Assembly: GCA_002914805.1 (NCBI GenBank)
Contig: JXTB01000187.1
Coordinates: 208,473-272,472 of the forward strand
DNA length: 64,000 bases
Source: Parasponia andersonii
Lineage: Eukaryota; Streptophyta; Magnoliopsida; Rosales; Cannabaceae
Direction of reading: 5' to 3'
Part shown: positions 36,990-50,079 of the stretch, piece after piece
Position numbering within the stretch: position 1 is the stretch's first letter
Layout: each line of letters starts with the position of its first letter
Notes under the pieces: model-generated
The model's database searches: none
What the model saw: the letters and a program-made list of their open reading frames with translations, nothing else
What the model was told of the DNA's origin: nothing
Made by a program: the position numbers and the translations under genes

Positions 36990-39900
36990 TTCATCTGGTC
37001 AAGCCTCTGGCTGGTTTGATATGTTTTATCAAGTAGCTGGTTGAGGGTTTTCTAACTTTTTTCTGTTCAAAAGCCAGGTTATGTACTTTATATTACATTC
37101 CAATGTAATTGACTTGAAAATACTTCTGTTGGTAATTTTCAGAGCCTTTTTGTGCTCACCAGTTGGGCCATTCAACAAGAGGACTGAATCCTATTCTTAG
37201 TGGTTTATTTTATTGCTGGCCTCATGAGTTGTGATTTTCTATTGGGAAAGTCGAAAATAAATGAGTTGATAATAGAGAGCTAGTTTATGTTTTTCTCAAC
37301 TTCTATTTTCAGTTGTTTATGGTGGTCCTGATACTGATTATTATATGTTGACCAAAATAGACCAACTTGATCTACCCAGTCTGCTCAGTAGAGAAAGGTG
37401 AACTGGATTTTATTTCAAACTCCCACAGATTTTTTCCCCATAGGTGTCTGCTAGACTATTACCTTTGTACTGTGACATCCAGCAATGTAATCAGTTTTTG
37501 TTGGAAGCGGCTATGTGTTTTACTGCAAAATTAAAAGGGATTGAACTTTTGGTTAAAAAGAATTTTCTTCTCTCCAAATTTGTCTAAGAAAGTAGGCATA
37601 TCGATAGGGTTGGAATACAATGGTCCAATCTTCATCCTTGAAGAGGATAGGATGATAATGCAGCTTTTATGGGGAAACGAAGCTAGAAAGCTTGGAAATC
37701 AATTTTATAGTGTAAGATTTAGAGCCGAGTTGGTTAGCATATAGCCTAGTATTATGAATCATGCCTTAAAAAACTTTGGAAAACTACTGAACTAGCCCCT
37801 GAAATACATAGGAGGTGGTCATGAACAGTGAACACTCATTTTGAAATTACAGACACCCAGACTTGGATATGATCATACTTACTTTTAAGCGTCAATGTTA
37901 ATATCCTGTGTCACATCTTTATTCAATCCGTGGAAATCAGTGGAAAGGGAAAATCCCTTGTCTTAATTGCTGAGTGATTAAATTGGTTGGCTTCTTGGGT
38001 TTAATTTAGGACACGTATTCAAACTTAACAACCGTTCATGTTTCGTTAGACGCTAGCCTTATGGATATGATGGCTAGACGCTAGAAGCTTAAGAGGGTTG
38101 TACAGATTAGTTTATTATTTGATTGGAAAAACTTAACAAAGCAATAAATAATCAGATGAATAATTGACAATGGCTATAAGCAATGCCTTTTGGAGTTAGG
38201 TTAATTCCATATTTTGCATGCAAGATCTAGGTAAAAGGGCCTGTTCTTTAAATAAAATTTTGAATGTTGATGTAATTAGGGAAAGAGAAAATGGGAGAGT
38301 CTAAGTTATCCGAGTGAGATTTTAAATTTTATATAGTACAATTTTTGGGTGCGATTATCCCTTATTATGGTAATACCCGTTAAAGGAAATGTGCCCACTA
38401 ACATAACGATGATCCTATCCTATTGGTTTCTTAATGAATTTTGTCAGTTGCTCATTGCCCGGCTCTTCCTTTGACAACTACTTCATGTTTATCTAGTACC
38501 ATAATATAAAGCTTCGCATGTCATCATGTGCACTTTGTGCCATCTTTCATCCATTGGTTGAGAATTTCTTTCATTTTAAAGGGTCCTGGCAATTATTATT
38601 CATGCTTAAAGTTGACAATCCTTTGGTCAACTCAGAATAATTAAAAACTATTTCTTTCAATTTTTCTTCGTATTGGTGGATGGTGGCCGCTGGCCAGGAG
38701 ATGGTTGACAATTGACATTGTTATGCATTATTGTACACAACTCATTGGCATGCCAACAATCGGCTATTATATATGTTTTTGATTTGACCATCAAATGTCT
38801 GTGCCTGTACAAGGGAAAATAATAATATAAAAAAAGAATTAGAGGTGGTGAATATAAGATAAGTAATAAAAAAAAAAAAAAAAGGTATTATTCCCATGGC
38901 TTGTGAGTTGAGTTCACTTGAGTTCCATGCCTTTGTCTAAATTATCCTCAACAGAAGATCATTTAGTTTTTTTAATCACAAAAAAATAGGTTTTGTTGTT
39001 TCTCTTTAGTGGGGTTTTCCTTTCGTTAATATCTTAATATAAACTTTATATGCGTTATATTTAAAATGTAATAATACTCTATTAATTAGTTTAATGACCA
39101 GCTCTTTTGGGCATATTTGGATAACTATTAAGTTGTATGATAATTAGCTATCCCACCTCTGAAATCATTGGCTTCCCCACTATATGGCTGGATACATTAT
39201 CTTTTCAGAACAATAGGACTAGAAAAGATAAGTCTATGCACGTATTTTGGTACTTAAATTAATACTTTAAGTCTAAGGTTGTCCCAATAGTGTTCCATAG
39301 TTTGCTTTGTGTGGCACAATGATAGGCTCAAAATAAAATTGATGATGTTGAAATTTTAGGTTCCAGCTAATTTGAGTATAGAGTTAGCCACTATTTGTGG
39401 TACGCGTCTCTGACATTTTGTTAGTCAACTAAATTAAACAACTCTGGAAAATGCTCACTCTTGGTAGTGATCAGAAAATGGTTGGGACTTGAGATTTATT
39501 AGTGTTTGTGTCTAGCTCAAACCACTAAACTTGAATAATTGATTATTTAACATTCTTTTATATTATTTCATAATTTATAAATAACTGGTTAATTAATTTT
39601 GTTCAAATGAATTTGACTTCTTCATATTATATACATCCCAAAAGAATCGAACCAATAAACTTTGCTTATCTAGGACCTAATTCATATAAAAGCTTCAACT
39701 CATCACAGATGAGGTTTGATTTTTAAAGTTTTCAGACTAGTCTGAAGCATGTGGTTATTCTAACAAAGGAAAGTTTTAAATCTGTTGGGAGGTTCGACTC
39801 TTACAACTTATCTAGCTTGATTTCATTTTTAAAAAAAAATAAAAAATCTTATTTAGCTTGATTTGCCAACATATTAGAATGGATGGAATTCTCCAACGGC

Positions 39901-42900
39901 GGCATTCTGCCATTATCCAATCATAGGATTAACTTATTCTTATAATTATCATTTTTTTGGATAAATTGTGCCGTTGATGCTATTGCTGTACTTCCTTTGC
40001 TTACCGCTCTCCAATCTTTTATTTTTTGCATTTAAATCTTCGAACTTTGTTGGCATTGTTAGTCCTTTAATCATTTTTCATCCAAATGGACCAAAACCAA
40101 CGTTAAAAGAGAGCGCATATTTATCATGTGTTTCCATTTTACGGAATTTAAAAGGAAAAAATGGCATGCATCTTACCTAGCAGTGTTCAAGAACACTGAC
40201 ACATCAAATATTTATGTGATTTAGTGCGGTTTGCAAAAATATTTAAATTGCATAATGCCGTTTGATTAGAGAAACTATTCATTCTTCATACCTCACCACA
40301 ATCTACTTTTTATGTCATCTTTAAGTAACCTTTTATTATTTCAAAGAATTTTTTATTTAGAATTTTTCATTCTAGGCTAAAGATTAGTGCAAGATTTTAG
40401 TGTTGTAATTTTAACCCAGATGGAATCATGGTTTATGGTGATTTTATTTTATTTTTTCCCACTTATCATTTTTTATAGAAGAATATTGTTTATCCATTGT
40501 ATTTGTGTATTTCAAAATTTGGCCGCAATTATCAATTCACAACAAATTTTGTCCATCATGCTTCTACAACGTGAAACAAACTTTATTGCAGATTAATTAT
40601 TTGGCCAAATGTTAAATAACAAAATATATAGTAATAAAACAAATTATTCATTATAAAAAAACTATAAAATGAAAAAATAAAATAACTAGAGCATAAATTT
40701 GGCCAACTTTTTTCCTTCTAGATATATGATCAGTTACGTTAAGATGGCTGTAATTTTTTGTCTTGTAAATTATCAAAAATGAGGTCACATGATGAGCACG
40801 TCTTCTTTTATCGTTAGCTTTTGGATTAAATTACCACATGGAGGATTAGGGTCAATAAAACAGTATCTCAGGGATTTAAACGTAAAAAACAAAATGTTAG
40901 AGGCAATTACTAGTAAGGATAATACAACTTTGGGAACCAAGGGCACAATTTGCCCATTAAAACTTCTTATTTACTAATTAATGCTGAACTTAGACACTGA
41001 CTATATAAAAGGTCCTAGTGAACCCCTCGAAAAAAAAAACGGAAAAAGAAAAAAAGGGTGTTAATTTAGTTGGTAAAGTTAATCGGTGTTACAGCAAGTT
41101 TTATGCCTTCATTATAAAATTCTATAAAGGTTGGTCACTAGATCATTAATTTAAGTAGCAAAGCAACAAAAAATCAAATTTTAAGATTAGATGCACCGAT
41201 ATTTACCTTTTCTGGTATTTTATCCAAGTATATTATCAAATATTTACTCTGATTGAAAACGAATATAGGGAGGTGATTTTGTTGTATTACATGCTTATCT
41301 TATGCAATGCTTCCTAATTAATGCTCATATAAAAAGTATAAGACTATCGAGGGAAACAAATTTTTTTAGAAGTTTGAGACCAAACATCTTCACGTGGTTC
41401 CTACGTAATTTGAACATAAGCAAAAAAACAAAGACAAAATATTGCATTAGAGACAATTTCTTTCTCTTTTTTTTTTTTTTTTTTTCCTGAAGTAAAGAAA
41501 AAGAAAAACTAACTAATTTGTTGTTACTTGGGTAATAAGGATTCAGGGACATAAATTATCATTCCAATGCAAATAAGTGTGCAAAATTTTCGTTGGGCAG
41601 GGAAACTAGGAACCCCACGTGACCTGTCCCCTAGACTAGCATCATTTGGGTAGGGAAATGGGCATATAGTGCAAATTCCATCCCAAGTTCATCTGCATGA
41701 GGGTTTTCATTTTTCTTTTTCTTTTTTTTTTTTTGTAAATATTGTTAAATAAAAAGCTAATTTATTGTGCATACAGACAAAATGATAAAAGGACAAGTGA
41801 AATGAAAAGGCAAAATATAAAAAGAAGGGTGACGAGAAAAAGAAAGTTAATAATAAAGAGAGGGAATAGGAATTTACTTGATGTAAAATAAAGGTGACAA
41901 GCTGCCTCACTCTTTTCATCCCAAATAGATAATTTCCAATATCACATCTGTCTTTCCTTTGTTAAAATTTAAAAAAAAAATGTCACACAAAAAGAAAGGC
42001 TTTTTCAAATAATTTTGTTAAAATTTACACTCTTGCGTGTTATCTATGCAACGGACATTAAAATGATATTATATTATACGGTATAACGCGACCTATAACA
42101 ATTCAAATATAAAAGCTCGCCAAATTTATATGCATGAGCAGTCAATTACTCAATTTCATGTCTATCAGCAATCAGCTCAAGGTGATTATCAAGCCTTTTG
42201 TATTTTTCTTTTTCTATATATTTTTCATATCAATCAACTATCATTACTTTGCCTAACTTTTTGTTCACATTTTGTTAACCATTTATGTGCCCGTTTCTCA
42301 TTCACATTATGTTGTTTTTGTTTTTATAGTTGCTTACTTTATAGTTTCAGATGAAAAGAAAAAAGAAAAAGAAAGGGAAAAAGATTGATTGGTTATGCAA
42401 TGAGGATATGGATCACGGATCATCTGGTTTTGGTTTTCATAATATGGACTCTCCCCACTCAAATGGTGTTTAGTACGAATATCATATCTCTTAATTTGTT
42501 GCGTATAATGTTGTCTTGGTTCAAATTGGAAATGAGTCTCTGAAGAGGACATCCTAGGCGAATTAGACGTGGTTTTTGGAATTTTTTTTATTATTACTCA
42601 TTTAGTGTTTAAATTGTTGTTTGAGCTTTATTAGTAATCATTGTCAAATAAAGCTTAAGAATCAGGTTTAGCCTTCTAATTAAGTAGAAGCTGGATAATA
42701 ACTCCAAGATAATGGTTTGAGATCCGTTTAAGGGTTTGTAAGTTTCAAATTTGATCGATTTGGGGATTATGGTTTGCTGGGAAACAAAATTCGCAATGCC
42801 TAGTGGTCTAATTGCACCAATGGGTTATACCTTCTCTTTACAAAAGAAAGAGCATGCATGTGAATGTGATGTGACATGCTCCTTTTTCATTCACATTGAC

Positions 42901-44302
42901 ACTAAAAACTAATAGAAGAAGCAACTTAACACCGTTCCAAAATATAATTCAGGAAGCAAATCTGGACAATTGGCACAACTAGAGAACGTAAACATTAGTG
43001 AGACTAACCCCATAATTAATATAATTTTATTTAAAAGCTGACCCCGCAATTATTAATTTATTCACATCGAATTTCTTTTTTCTTTTTTGAAATGACATGG
43101 AATTTCTATTTGAATTCCTAAGTTAGGATCAAATTCTAACAAGATGCGGTAACTCTTTTTTGTTATAGATTAAAGTTATAATTAATTATCCTTAATCCTT
43201 TCATGGCCATAAAGATAAAGCAAACTTAGAATGAGTATCTATTTTGTACTCTTACTTTTAAAAAAAATGTCCCTAATTTAATCTTTAGTTTATTTTTTTA
43301 GCTAAATCAATTAATATATAAAAGTTCATAATCCAATATGTATTTTTTTTATTCATTGGATCATAATCTAACGGCTATTATAATTTAAATAATGAGATTA
43401 AAATAATAAAAATAAATATTCATTATTTAATAATTTTTTCTCTCCACTCCTACCGCTAAAATATGTGAATAATAATTTTTAATTTGACAAAATAATATCT
43501 ATAAATAGATTTTTAAAAAAATACTTACCAGATTAGTACCCATATATATATATATAAATAAGTACATCAACTCATTTATTTCGGGTCTGATTTAGTGAAT
43601 TTTTTATTAACTAATATTTCTAAATGTAAACTAAAACATGAAAAAAGGGAAATTTTTTTAGTGACTGAAAAGTCGTTAATTTCTCTTAAAGTTTACCAGG
43701 ATTAAACTCTCCAGCTAAACAAATTATTATGGTTTTTCCTTTGGTAGTGATCTATATAAGAGCTAAGAATAGTAAGATGTTTAAAATCAATTGAAATAAA
43801 ATGTCCTTATTACTTCTAAGATAGCTAATTAAAAAGGGTGTGTCTATAGTAGGACTGCTAAAATATAGGCCTAAGTGAGGTCACCCAATCTCAGCCATTC
43901 GATTTAAAATGAAAAGTTTAGATAACTTATAATAAGTTGCCTAATGTAGATTGCGTAATACACGATTTATTCTTCTTCCTCTCTCTCCCCCATTTTCTCT
44001 CACACTCTCTCTAACCCAAGACGGACTTTACCTCTTCCGAGACCAAGCCATTTGAATAGCTCTAACAACAACATCCGAATTTTTGTTCTGTGACTATGAC
44101 AATTGCTCTAATTCTAATGAAGACTTGAGATCTGCCTGTGTCTGGTTCTCCTTCTCCTCCATTAACGAAAAAAGAAGAGCTTTGATTCAACTTAGACAAA
44201 CACCCAGTTGGGCTTTTGTTATAAAAAGAAAAGAGATGAAGAAAGTTATCACATGGTTAGGTGCCACTGCCAAGTTATTCCTATGATTCCTTCTCTAACA
44301 AC
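36990..44302. other. Long AT-rich intergenic stretch
   Basis: No gene is recognised over ~7 kb. Open frames of 60-75 codons (for example 39968-40180, 42130-42354) show no domains. Homopolymer runs occur at 38866-38883, 41468-41485 and 41718-41735. One MITE-like copy lies at 43321-43545. A pyrimidine-rich block (43970-44040) precedes the hAT insertion and might be leader sequence of a lost gene. Confidence 0.5.
43321..43545 (+). repeat. MITE-like family member
   Basis: AATCCAATATGTATTTTT, GGATCATAATCTAACGGC, ATTTTTTCTCTCCAC, AAATATGTGAATAAT, TTTTAATTTGACAAAATAAT, then GATTAGTACCC. Same order as the copies near 22.7-23.4 kb and 59.9 kb. Confidence 0.65.
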
Positions 44303-47300
44303 TAGGGCCATCAATTTATGACACGACACGACGATACGACTCGAAAACGACACGAAATAAATGGGTTTGGGTGACCTGTTTAATTTTCGTGTCATTTTCG
44401 GATTGACCCGTATAATACGATTATTAAACGGGTAGGTTTCGGGTCAACCCGTCTAATCCGAATTTGACACGTCTAACCCGTTTAATTAAACGTGTTATTA
44501 TCGGGTTAACACGACATGAGTTCAAATGACACGTTTATGGCCCGTTTAAAATTTGAGTTAAATTCTGTAATTTAAATATTTAGATTTAAAAAACACCCCA
44601 GGCCCAAGGCCCAAATCCAATTTCGGCTGAGACTTAAGTCTCTAACTCTAACCCTAATTTTTTTCATTTCAACTTCAAGGCTCTTTACCTCTTTCACTCT
44701 CTCTCAGCCACCGCACCATTCCCTTAACTATGAGAAGGAACCCTTCTTACTTCTGGAACTTTTAGCTGTCGATCTCAGAAGATTGTCGGAACTTTTGACG
44801 GTTTTGAGTCGTGACCGTGAGTCTTTTTCTCACTTTCTGCTGTTGTTACTTGTTTTCCATTTGCTATGTAAATTTTTCTCTCTTTGATCTTTTTTATTGT
44901 TCAATCCTCTCATATCTTTGTTAGACTGTGAGTTTGAGTCGTGACCGTGAGAGGAATGCTAGCATTTAGAAAGGGCGTTCTGGTTGTTTTAAAACTGACT
45001 TGGTTCTATTATTCCAGTGACAATAACTTTTGTGTACTTTGGCAGAACTGAAAGCTCTTCATAGTTCATCCCCACTTTCCTCCCTTAAAGGAGATAGTAT
45101 TCGATGAGAAGAACATAGTTTAGGTTCTGACAGGTTTTTTATGCTTTCAAAAATTTTCTATACCCCCTAATTTTTGATTAAAAGTGATAACAGAAACAAA
45201 GTGTGTCCTATATCAAAACCCCATCTAGAGAAGCAAAATCATATCCCAAATACCCAAAACCACATAAATTGGGCAAATTCATAAACAAAAACTCATTTGC
45301 TCGATCAATGTGATCTTCTTTTTTAATGGGTTTTCTTCCCCTGATTAGATAAATATGGAGAAAATTTCACCAAGCCATTTGACCGAAAGAGGTTTACAGA
45401 AAATTGATTCTACTAGAAGAAAACTCTCTCATCTCCAAAACCCATCCTGAAGAAAAAAAGTAAAAAAAAAAAAAAAAAAATCAGCAAAAGGGAGTAGATA
45501 TACAGTAATTGGTGCCATTCTTTTTTGAGATCTTTGAACCAAGTCATATCATAAGTTTGTATTCTGATTTGTAAAATTTGTTCGTATCAATCTGTGGGAG
45601 CTCCGGTTGTCCTTTGTGCCGCTATGGATGAGTATTATGTCTTAAGTGGTCGTCAGCTTCTCTTCTCTAAATATATCAATGTATTATAAATATATGATAC
45701 CACTTTTGTTCTCCTAATGTACACGTGTTTCTTAAAATCCTAAATACAGGTGTTAGGTTGGTAATAGAAGCACTTGTTTTTGGCATCTATTAATATGATT
45801 TTCTTTTTTTTTGTTTAGTTTTAGTGAGTTTTGACATACTAGACAGCAAGCCTTACACTTAATTTACTATAAAATGGTTCTCAAACAAAGCCAAAATTAA
45901 GTGTGATAGATATGTGCTTTGAAAAATACAAGAACGTTATAGTTTTTTGTTATATATATATATATTAGCTTTTTGTTTTTTGTTAAATTCAGTTCTAGTT
46001 TTTCGTTATATATATAAATATATATATGTTATAGTTCTCAGACTAATCCAATTCTAGTTTTTTGTTTTATTAAATTCGTTTGTCATTGAAATAGTTCTTA
46101 ATTAGTTATCTACTTATTTTTATTTACTCTAAAAGCATGTAGAGAAACATTAATCAAATATACTAGTCAATGTATTAAAATTATCATTATGATAAATTTC
46201 ATCTTGTATTATATATTTATCCATTTATTTTTTGTGTATGTTAAGATTTTTTTAAAGTGATTTTTTGTTGTTAATATCTACAATTCTTGATGAATAGATG
46301 GAAGACGAAGCACATGGCCTTCAAGTGAATTTGGAATCACAAAGCACCGAAGTACCTCGTCCAATTGATGAGGAATCGACTCAACTTGAGGGAGATTCTA
46401 AAGATGTAAAAGAAAAACGAAGAAGGAAATTAACTTCAGAAGTTTGGACATATTTTGATATGCTTCCTGTAGGAGTAGATATGAAACAAATGGCGAAATG
46501 CAAGTAATGTGGTACTATATATATGGTTGATAGTAAGTACGGGACTGGCAACTTAAGGCGTCACATACAAACTTGTGAAAGAAGAGACAAAAGGGATGTT
46601 GGACAGTTATTGATATCACAAGACAAAGAAGTTGTAGCCTTGAGCTCTAAAAGGTTTGATCCAGAACACTTTCGTGAATTGGTAACCACTGCAATTATTT
46701 TGCATGATCTACCTTTTTCATTTGTTGAGTATGAAGGTATTAGGACTACATATCAATATGTGCATCCTGACATAAGTCTAGTATCTAGAAATACTCTAAA
46801 GTCTGATGTCCTTAAGATTTATGCAAGAGAAAAGTTAAGGATTAAGTCTATACTCGACAATAATCCTAGTAGAATTTGTTTGACATTTGATTTATGGACT
46901 TCTATAGTCAGTGATGGATATATCACTCTCACTGCTCATTTTATTGATAAGGATTGGGTGCTACATAAGAGAATTTTGAACTTTCGTTTTATGCCTCCTC
47001 CACATTCTGGTTCTGCATTATCATCTACAATCTATTCTATGTTGTGTGAATGGGGAATTGAAAATAAAATATTTTCTCTTACTTTGGATAATGCTTCTTC
47101 TAATGATGTTTCTGTTGACTTATTAGAGCAAGAATTGACAGCTAAGGATGCACTTCTTTGTAAGGGTAAATTTTTTCATCTTCGTTGTTATACTCATATT
47201 CTTTACTTAGTAGTGCAAGAAGGGATAAAAGATATTGATCGAGTGGTTGTGAAGATTCGAGAAAGTGTCAAATATATTAGAAGATCACAAGTAAGAAAGA

Positions 47301-49526
47301 AGAAGTTTCTAGAATGCGTCCACATTTTGGGTCTTGATTCCAAGAGGGGTTTGAGGCAAGATGTGCCAACCAGGTAGAACTCTACATTTCTCTTACTTGA
47401 TAGTGTTATATATTATTATAGGGCTTTTTGTCATTTGGAGTTAATTGACTCAAATTACAAAAATTGTCCTTCACCATTTGAGTGGGAAAGGGCCGAGAAG
47501 ATTAGTGATTTCTTGGGGTAATTTTACAACATCACTTGTGTATTTTCTGGAACTCAATACCTTACTTCGAAATTGTATTTTCTAGCTGTGTATTCTTGCT
47601 ATTTATCCTTGAAAACATCAAAGGAAAGTGATGATATTTATTTGTCAACTATGGCCAGCTCTAGGCTTGAGAAGTTTGGTAAGTATTGGAAGGATTTCAA
47701 TCTTATATTGGCTATAGCAGTGGTCCTTGATCCTCGCTGTAAGTTGAACTTTGTGGATTATGCGTATAAAAATGTATATGGAGAAAAGGGTTCACCACCG
47801 TTTCTTGAGGTCAAAAAGAATTTGGAGTCATTATTTTCTGAATACTCTAAGGGTAAATCTACATCATCATCATCATCTTCTGGAGGTGACACCCCTACTT
47901 ATATGGGAAGCTCAAGAGCGATTTTTATCTATAAGCAAACAAAATCATTGTTGAAGATACATAATTTTTTTATGCATGAAATTTGAAATTTTTTATTGTT
48001 AAATTTTATGTATGTTTTTTCTATTGAATCTTATTTTGATTTCTATCTGGTTATAGGAGTTTGATAATTTTGAGAATCAAGAGCAAGTTTTTACGGCAAA
48101 AACTGAACTAGCGCTCTATTTGGATGAACCAAGAGTAAGTTCTGATACTAAGTTGGACATTCTCTACTTTTGGAAAGGAAATCAATTTCGATATCTTGAG
48201 CTTGCTGCAATGGCTCATGATGTTTTAAGCATTCCCATATCTATGGTTGCCTCAGAATCTGCTTTTAATGTGGATGGACAGGTGTTAGATCAATATAGAA
48301 GTTCACTTAAACCCGACATAGTTGAGTCCTTAATATGCACCGGGGATTGGCTATTTGGTGACAAAGGTAATATGATTATTTACTTAATACTCTTGTTTAA
48401 GTCTTATTAAAGTTTTTTTCTTCCTAAGATTGTTTTATTAGAAGTTAATATATATTCTAATCATTATGAAAATTTGCATAGAAAACAAAAAGTCCATTTG
48501 CATGGCAGTGGATGAAATCATTGAGGATGTTTTTAGTTTGAACATCAATAACTTTATTTCTGTTCAAAACTCTAACAATCCTACTATATAGAATGTTTCA
48601 ATGGAAGGTAATTTAATGCTTTATTTAATATTAGATTATTAGTTATCATTTATGATTATATTTTTTTCATTATGTGATTCTTTTTTTTTCTTTCACTCTT
48701 GAATAGGTTGAAACTTGACATTCGTGAAAGATTTGAGTTATTGGTAATGTAATAGAATTTGGAGTTCTCTAAGTCACATTTTGAAGTTACATTGTGATCA
48801 TGTATTACTAAAACTTTGTTTCTTGAAGGCTTGTTAAGACCTAAGTGTTACTATTGTTCTGGTTAATATATTTGTGGAATTGAGACAATGGATGTGTTGT
48901 GTTTGTGTAGGTCTTGTGTGGATAAGACTTTAACTCTTAGGACTTCATGTTTATTATACTTTTGTATGGAGAAGATATTAATTCTTATGACTTTATTTAT
49001 TATGCTTTTAGAATTATCGTGGATTGTTTAGGTTATGCTTGAGGAGACTTTTAGGTCTTCGGGCCTAAAATATATGCTTATTCTGCTATTATAACTTAGA
49101 AATTAGATGTATTGGCTTGTGTTTTATGTAGTTTCTATAATGTTATTTTGTTTTATTTTGTATAAATTTGATCTAATTATGTATTAATATATAGTTGATT
49201 AGTTGTATTAATCCGAGTAATAAGTTTTGATATTATTTTTGAGTTAAACAAGTGTAAGCATGTCAATTTCGTGTTTGTAATTTATGTCACACATTTCAGG
49301 TTAATAGTGTAATTAGACGTGTTAATCTCGTGTCAATGTTACACGACACGTTTATTAAACAGGTTAGCGTGTCATGTCGGGTGACCTGTCTAATAAACGT
49401 TTTGTATTCGTATTTATGTTTTTGATACGTTTATTAAACGTGTCGTATTCGTGTTTAAGTATAATCGTGTCGTGTCAAAATCGTGTTGACCCGAATACGA
49501 CACATTTACACGAATTGTCAGCCCTA
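44303..49526 (+). mobile_element. hAT-superfamily DNA transposon (Ac / RICESLEEPER type), 5.2 kb, inactive
   Basis: The ends are inverted: TAGGGCCATCAATT at 44303 and AATTGTCAGCCCTA ending at 49526. They are flanked by an 8 bp target duplication with two differences (CTAACAAC before, CTTACGAC after), the hAT signature. Both subterminal regions (44318-44530 and 49260-49510) are packed with CACGACACG, CGTGTCGTG and CCCGTTTAAT/TTATTAAAC motifs in both orientations, the usual transposase-binding arrays. Between them lies a decayed transposase gene with a long 5' leader. TIR and target-duplication mismatches show the copy is not recent. Confidence 0.92.
46298..48573 (+). pseudogene. hAT transposase pseudogene with BED zinc finger and dimerisation domain
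   Basis: The transposase starts at ATG 46298 (MEDEAHGLQ). A BED finger follows, but TAA at 46505-46507 sits between its first two cysteines (C-K-stop-C-G), followed by GTGNLRRHIQTC. The long open stretch 46523-47377 contains the RNase H-like core (ICLTFDLWTS, FSLTLDNASSND, LRCYTHILYLVVQEG). The region 47377-47580 has further stops and missing text (ECERAEKI-like, then LKTSKESDDIYLSTM). 47640-47986 carries ILAIAVVLDPRCKLNFVDY. After a likely intron, 48060-48350 encodes the hAT dimerisation domain (MVASESAFNVDGQVLDQYRS, ICTGDWLF). At least three breaks, so no active enzyme is expected. Confidence 0.92.
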
Positions 49527-49736
49527 CTTACGACCCAAGGCCCAACCTATATGGGACTTTCATAGCCAGATTTGAACAATTTAAAGGCATATCATCAATA
49601 TTGATATATAGAAAAAAAGATTAAAAAACCCCTTATTTCCCATTCTATGTCTGTCTCTCTCTGGTATGATTTTTTCCTGGTAAGCTGTAGTATGTGGGCT
49701 TGGACCTTGGTGACAACTTGTCAATCTTAAGCGCCT
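49527..49736. other. Short spacer between the hAT element and the COI1-like fragment
   Basis: Only about 200 bases, with no clear feature beyond the hAT target duplication at 49527-49534. Confidence 0.5.
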
Positions 49737-50065
49737 CGAGAGAGAGCCAAGAGCTCGAGGTCCGAATCCTTGATAATCTTGCACTGAAATGACTAAGAAA
49801 TCGCAGTGGCCCATGGCATCACGTAACCTCCCCAATCCTCTGGTATTAGATTGAACATGGAAGCCCTCGGCTTCTCGTTGAGTTTTAGGGACTCAAGATA
49901 GCCCAAGTGGCTCTGGAGTCGATTAGGAGTGGCAGTGTAGTAAAGTGCGATCACGATGTATTTGGGCGTGAGCGCGTCGAGCTTGTACCAGTGGCGACAG
50001 ACGAGAGAGATGGCATCCTGGTCCTTCAGATTGTGGATGTACGACATCATGCATCTGAGTACCAC
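49737..50065 (-). pseudogene. Truncated COI1-like F-box gene fragment
   Basis: Minus-strand codons from 50065 read VVLRCMMSYIHNLKDQDAIS, LVCRHWYKLDALT, ALYYTATPNRL, ESLKLNEKPRASMFNLIPED and WGGYVMPWATAIS. This is the F-box and first leucine-rich-repeat part of COI1, the jasmonoyl-isoleucine receptor of the SCF(COI1) ubiquitin ligase. An in-frame stop follows at TAG near 49790. The same frame then continues SFQCKIIKDSDLELLALSRG, lacking about eight COI1 codons, before TAA at 49737-49739. The fragment lacks the true N-terminus and the remaining ~480 residues of the family's ~600, so it cannot encode a receptor. No poly-A or target duplication was found, so its mode of origin is open. Confidence 0.88.
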
Positions 50066-50079
50066 TGCCTTTTAGATCC

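Noticed and set aside
44083-44286. 67-codon plus-strand frame just left of the hAT element
   Set aside because: No recognised domain or splice partner; possible leader sequence only, too weak to call a gene.
23931-50065. A jasmonate gene cluster (acyl-CoA oxidase plus COI1)
   Set aside because: ACX2-type enzymes act mainly in general long-chain beta-oxidation, the COI1-like piece is a truncated pseudogene 21 kb away, and nothing else links them.
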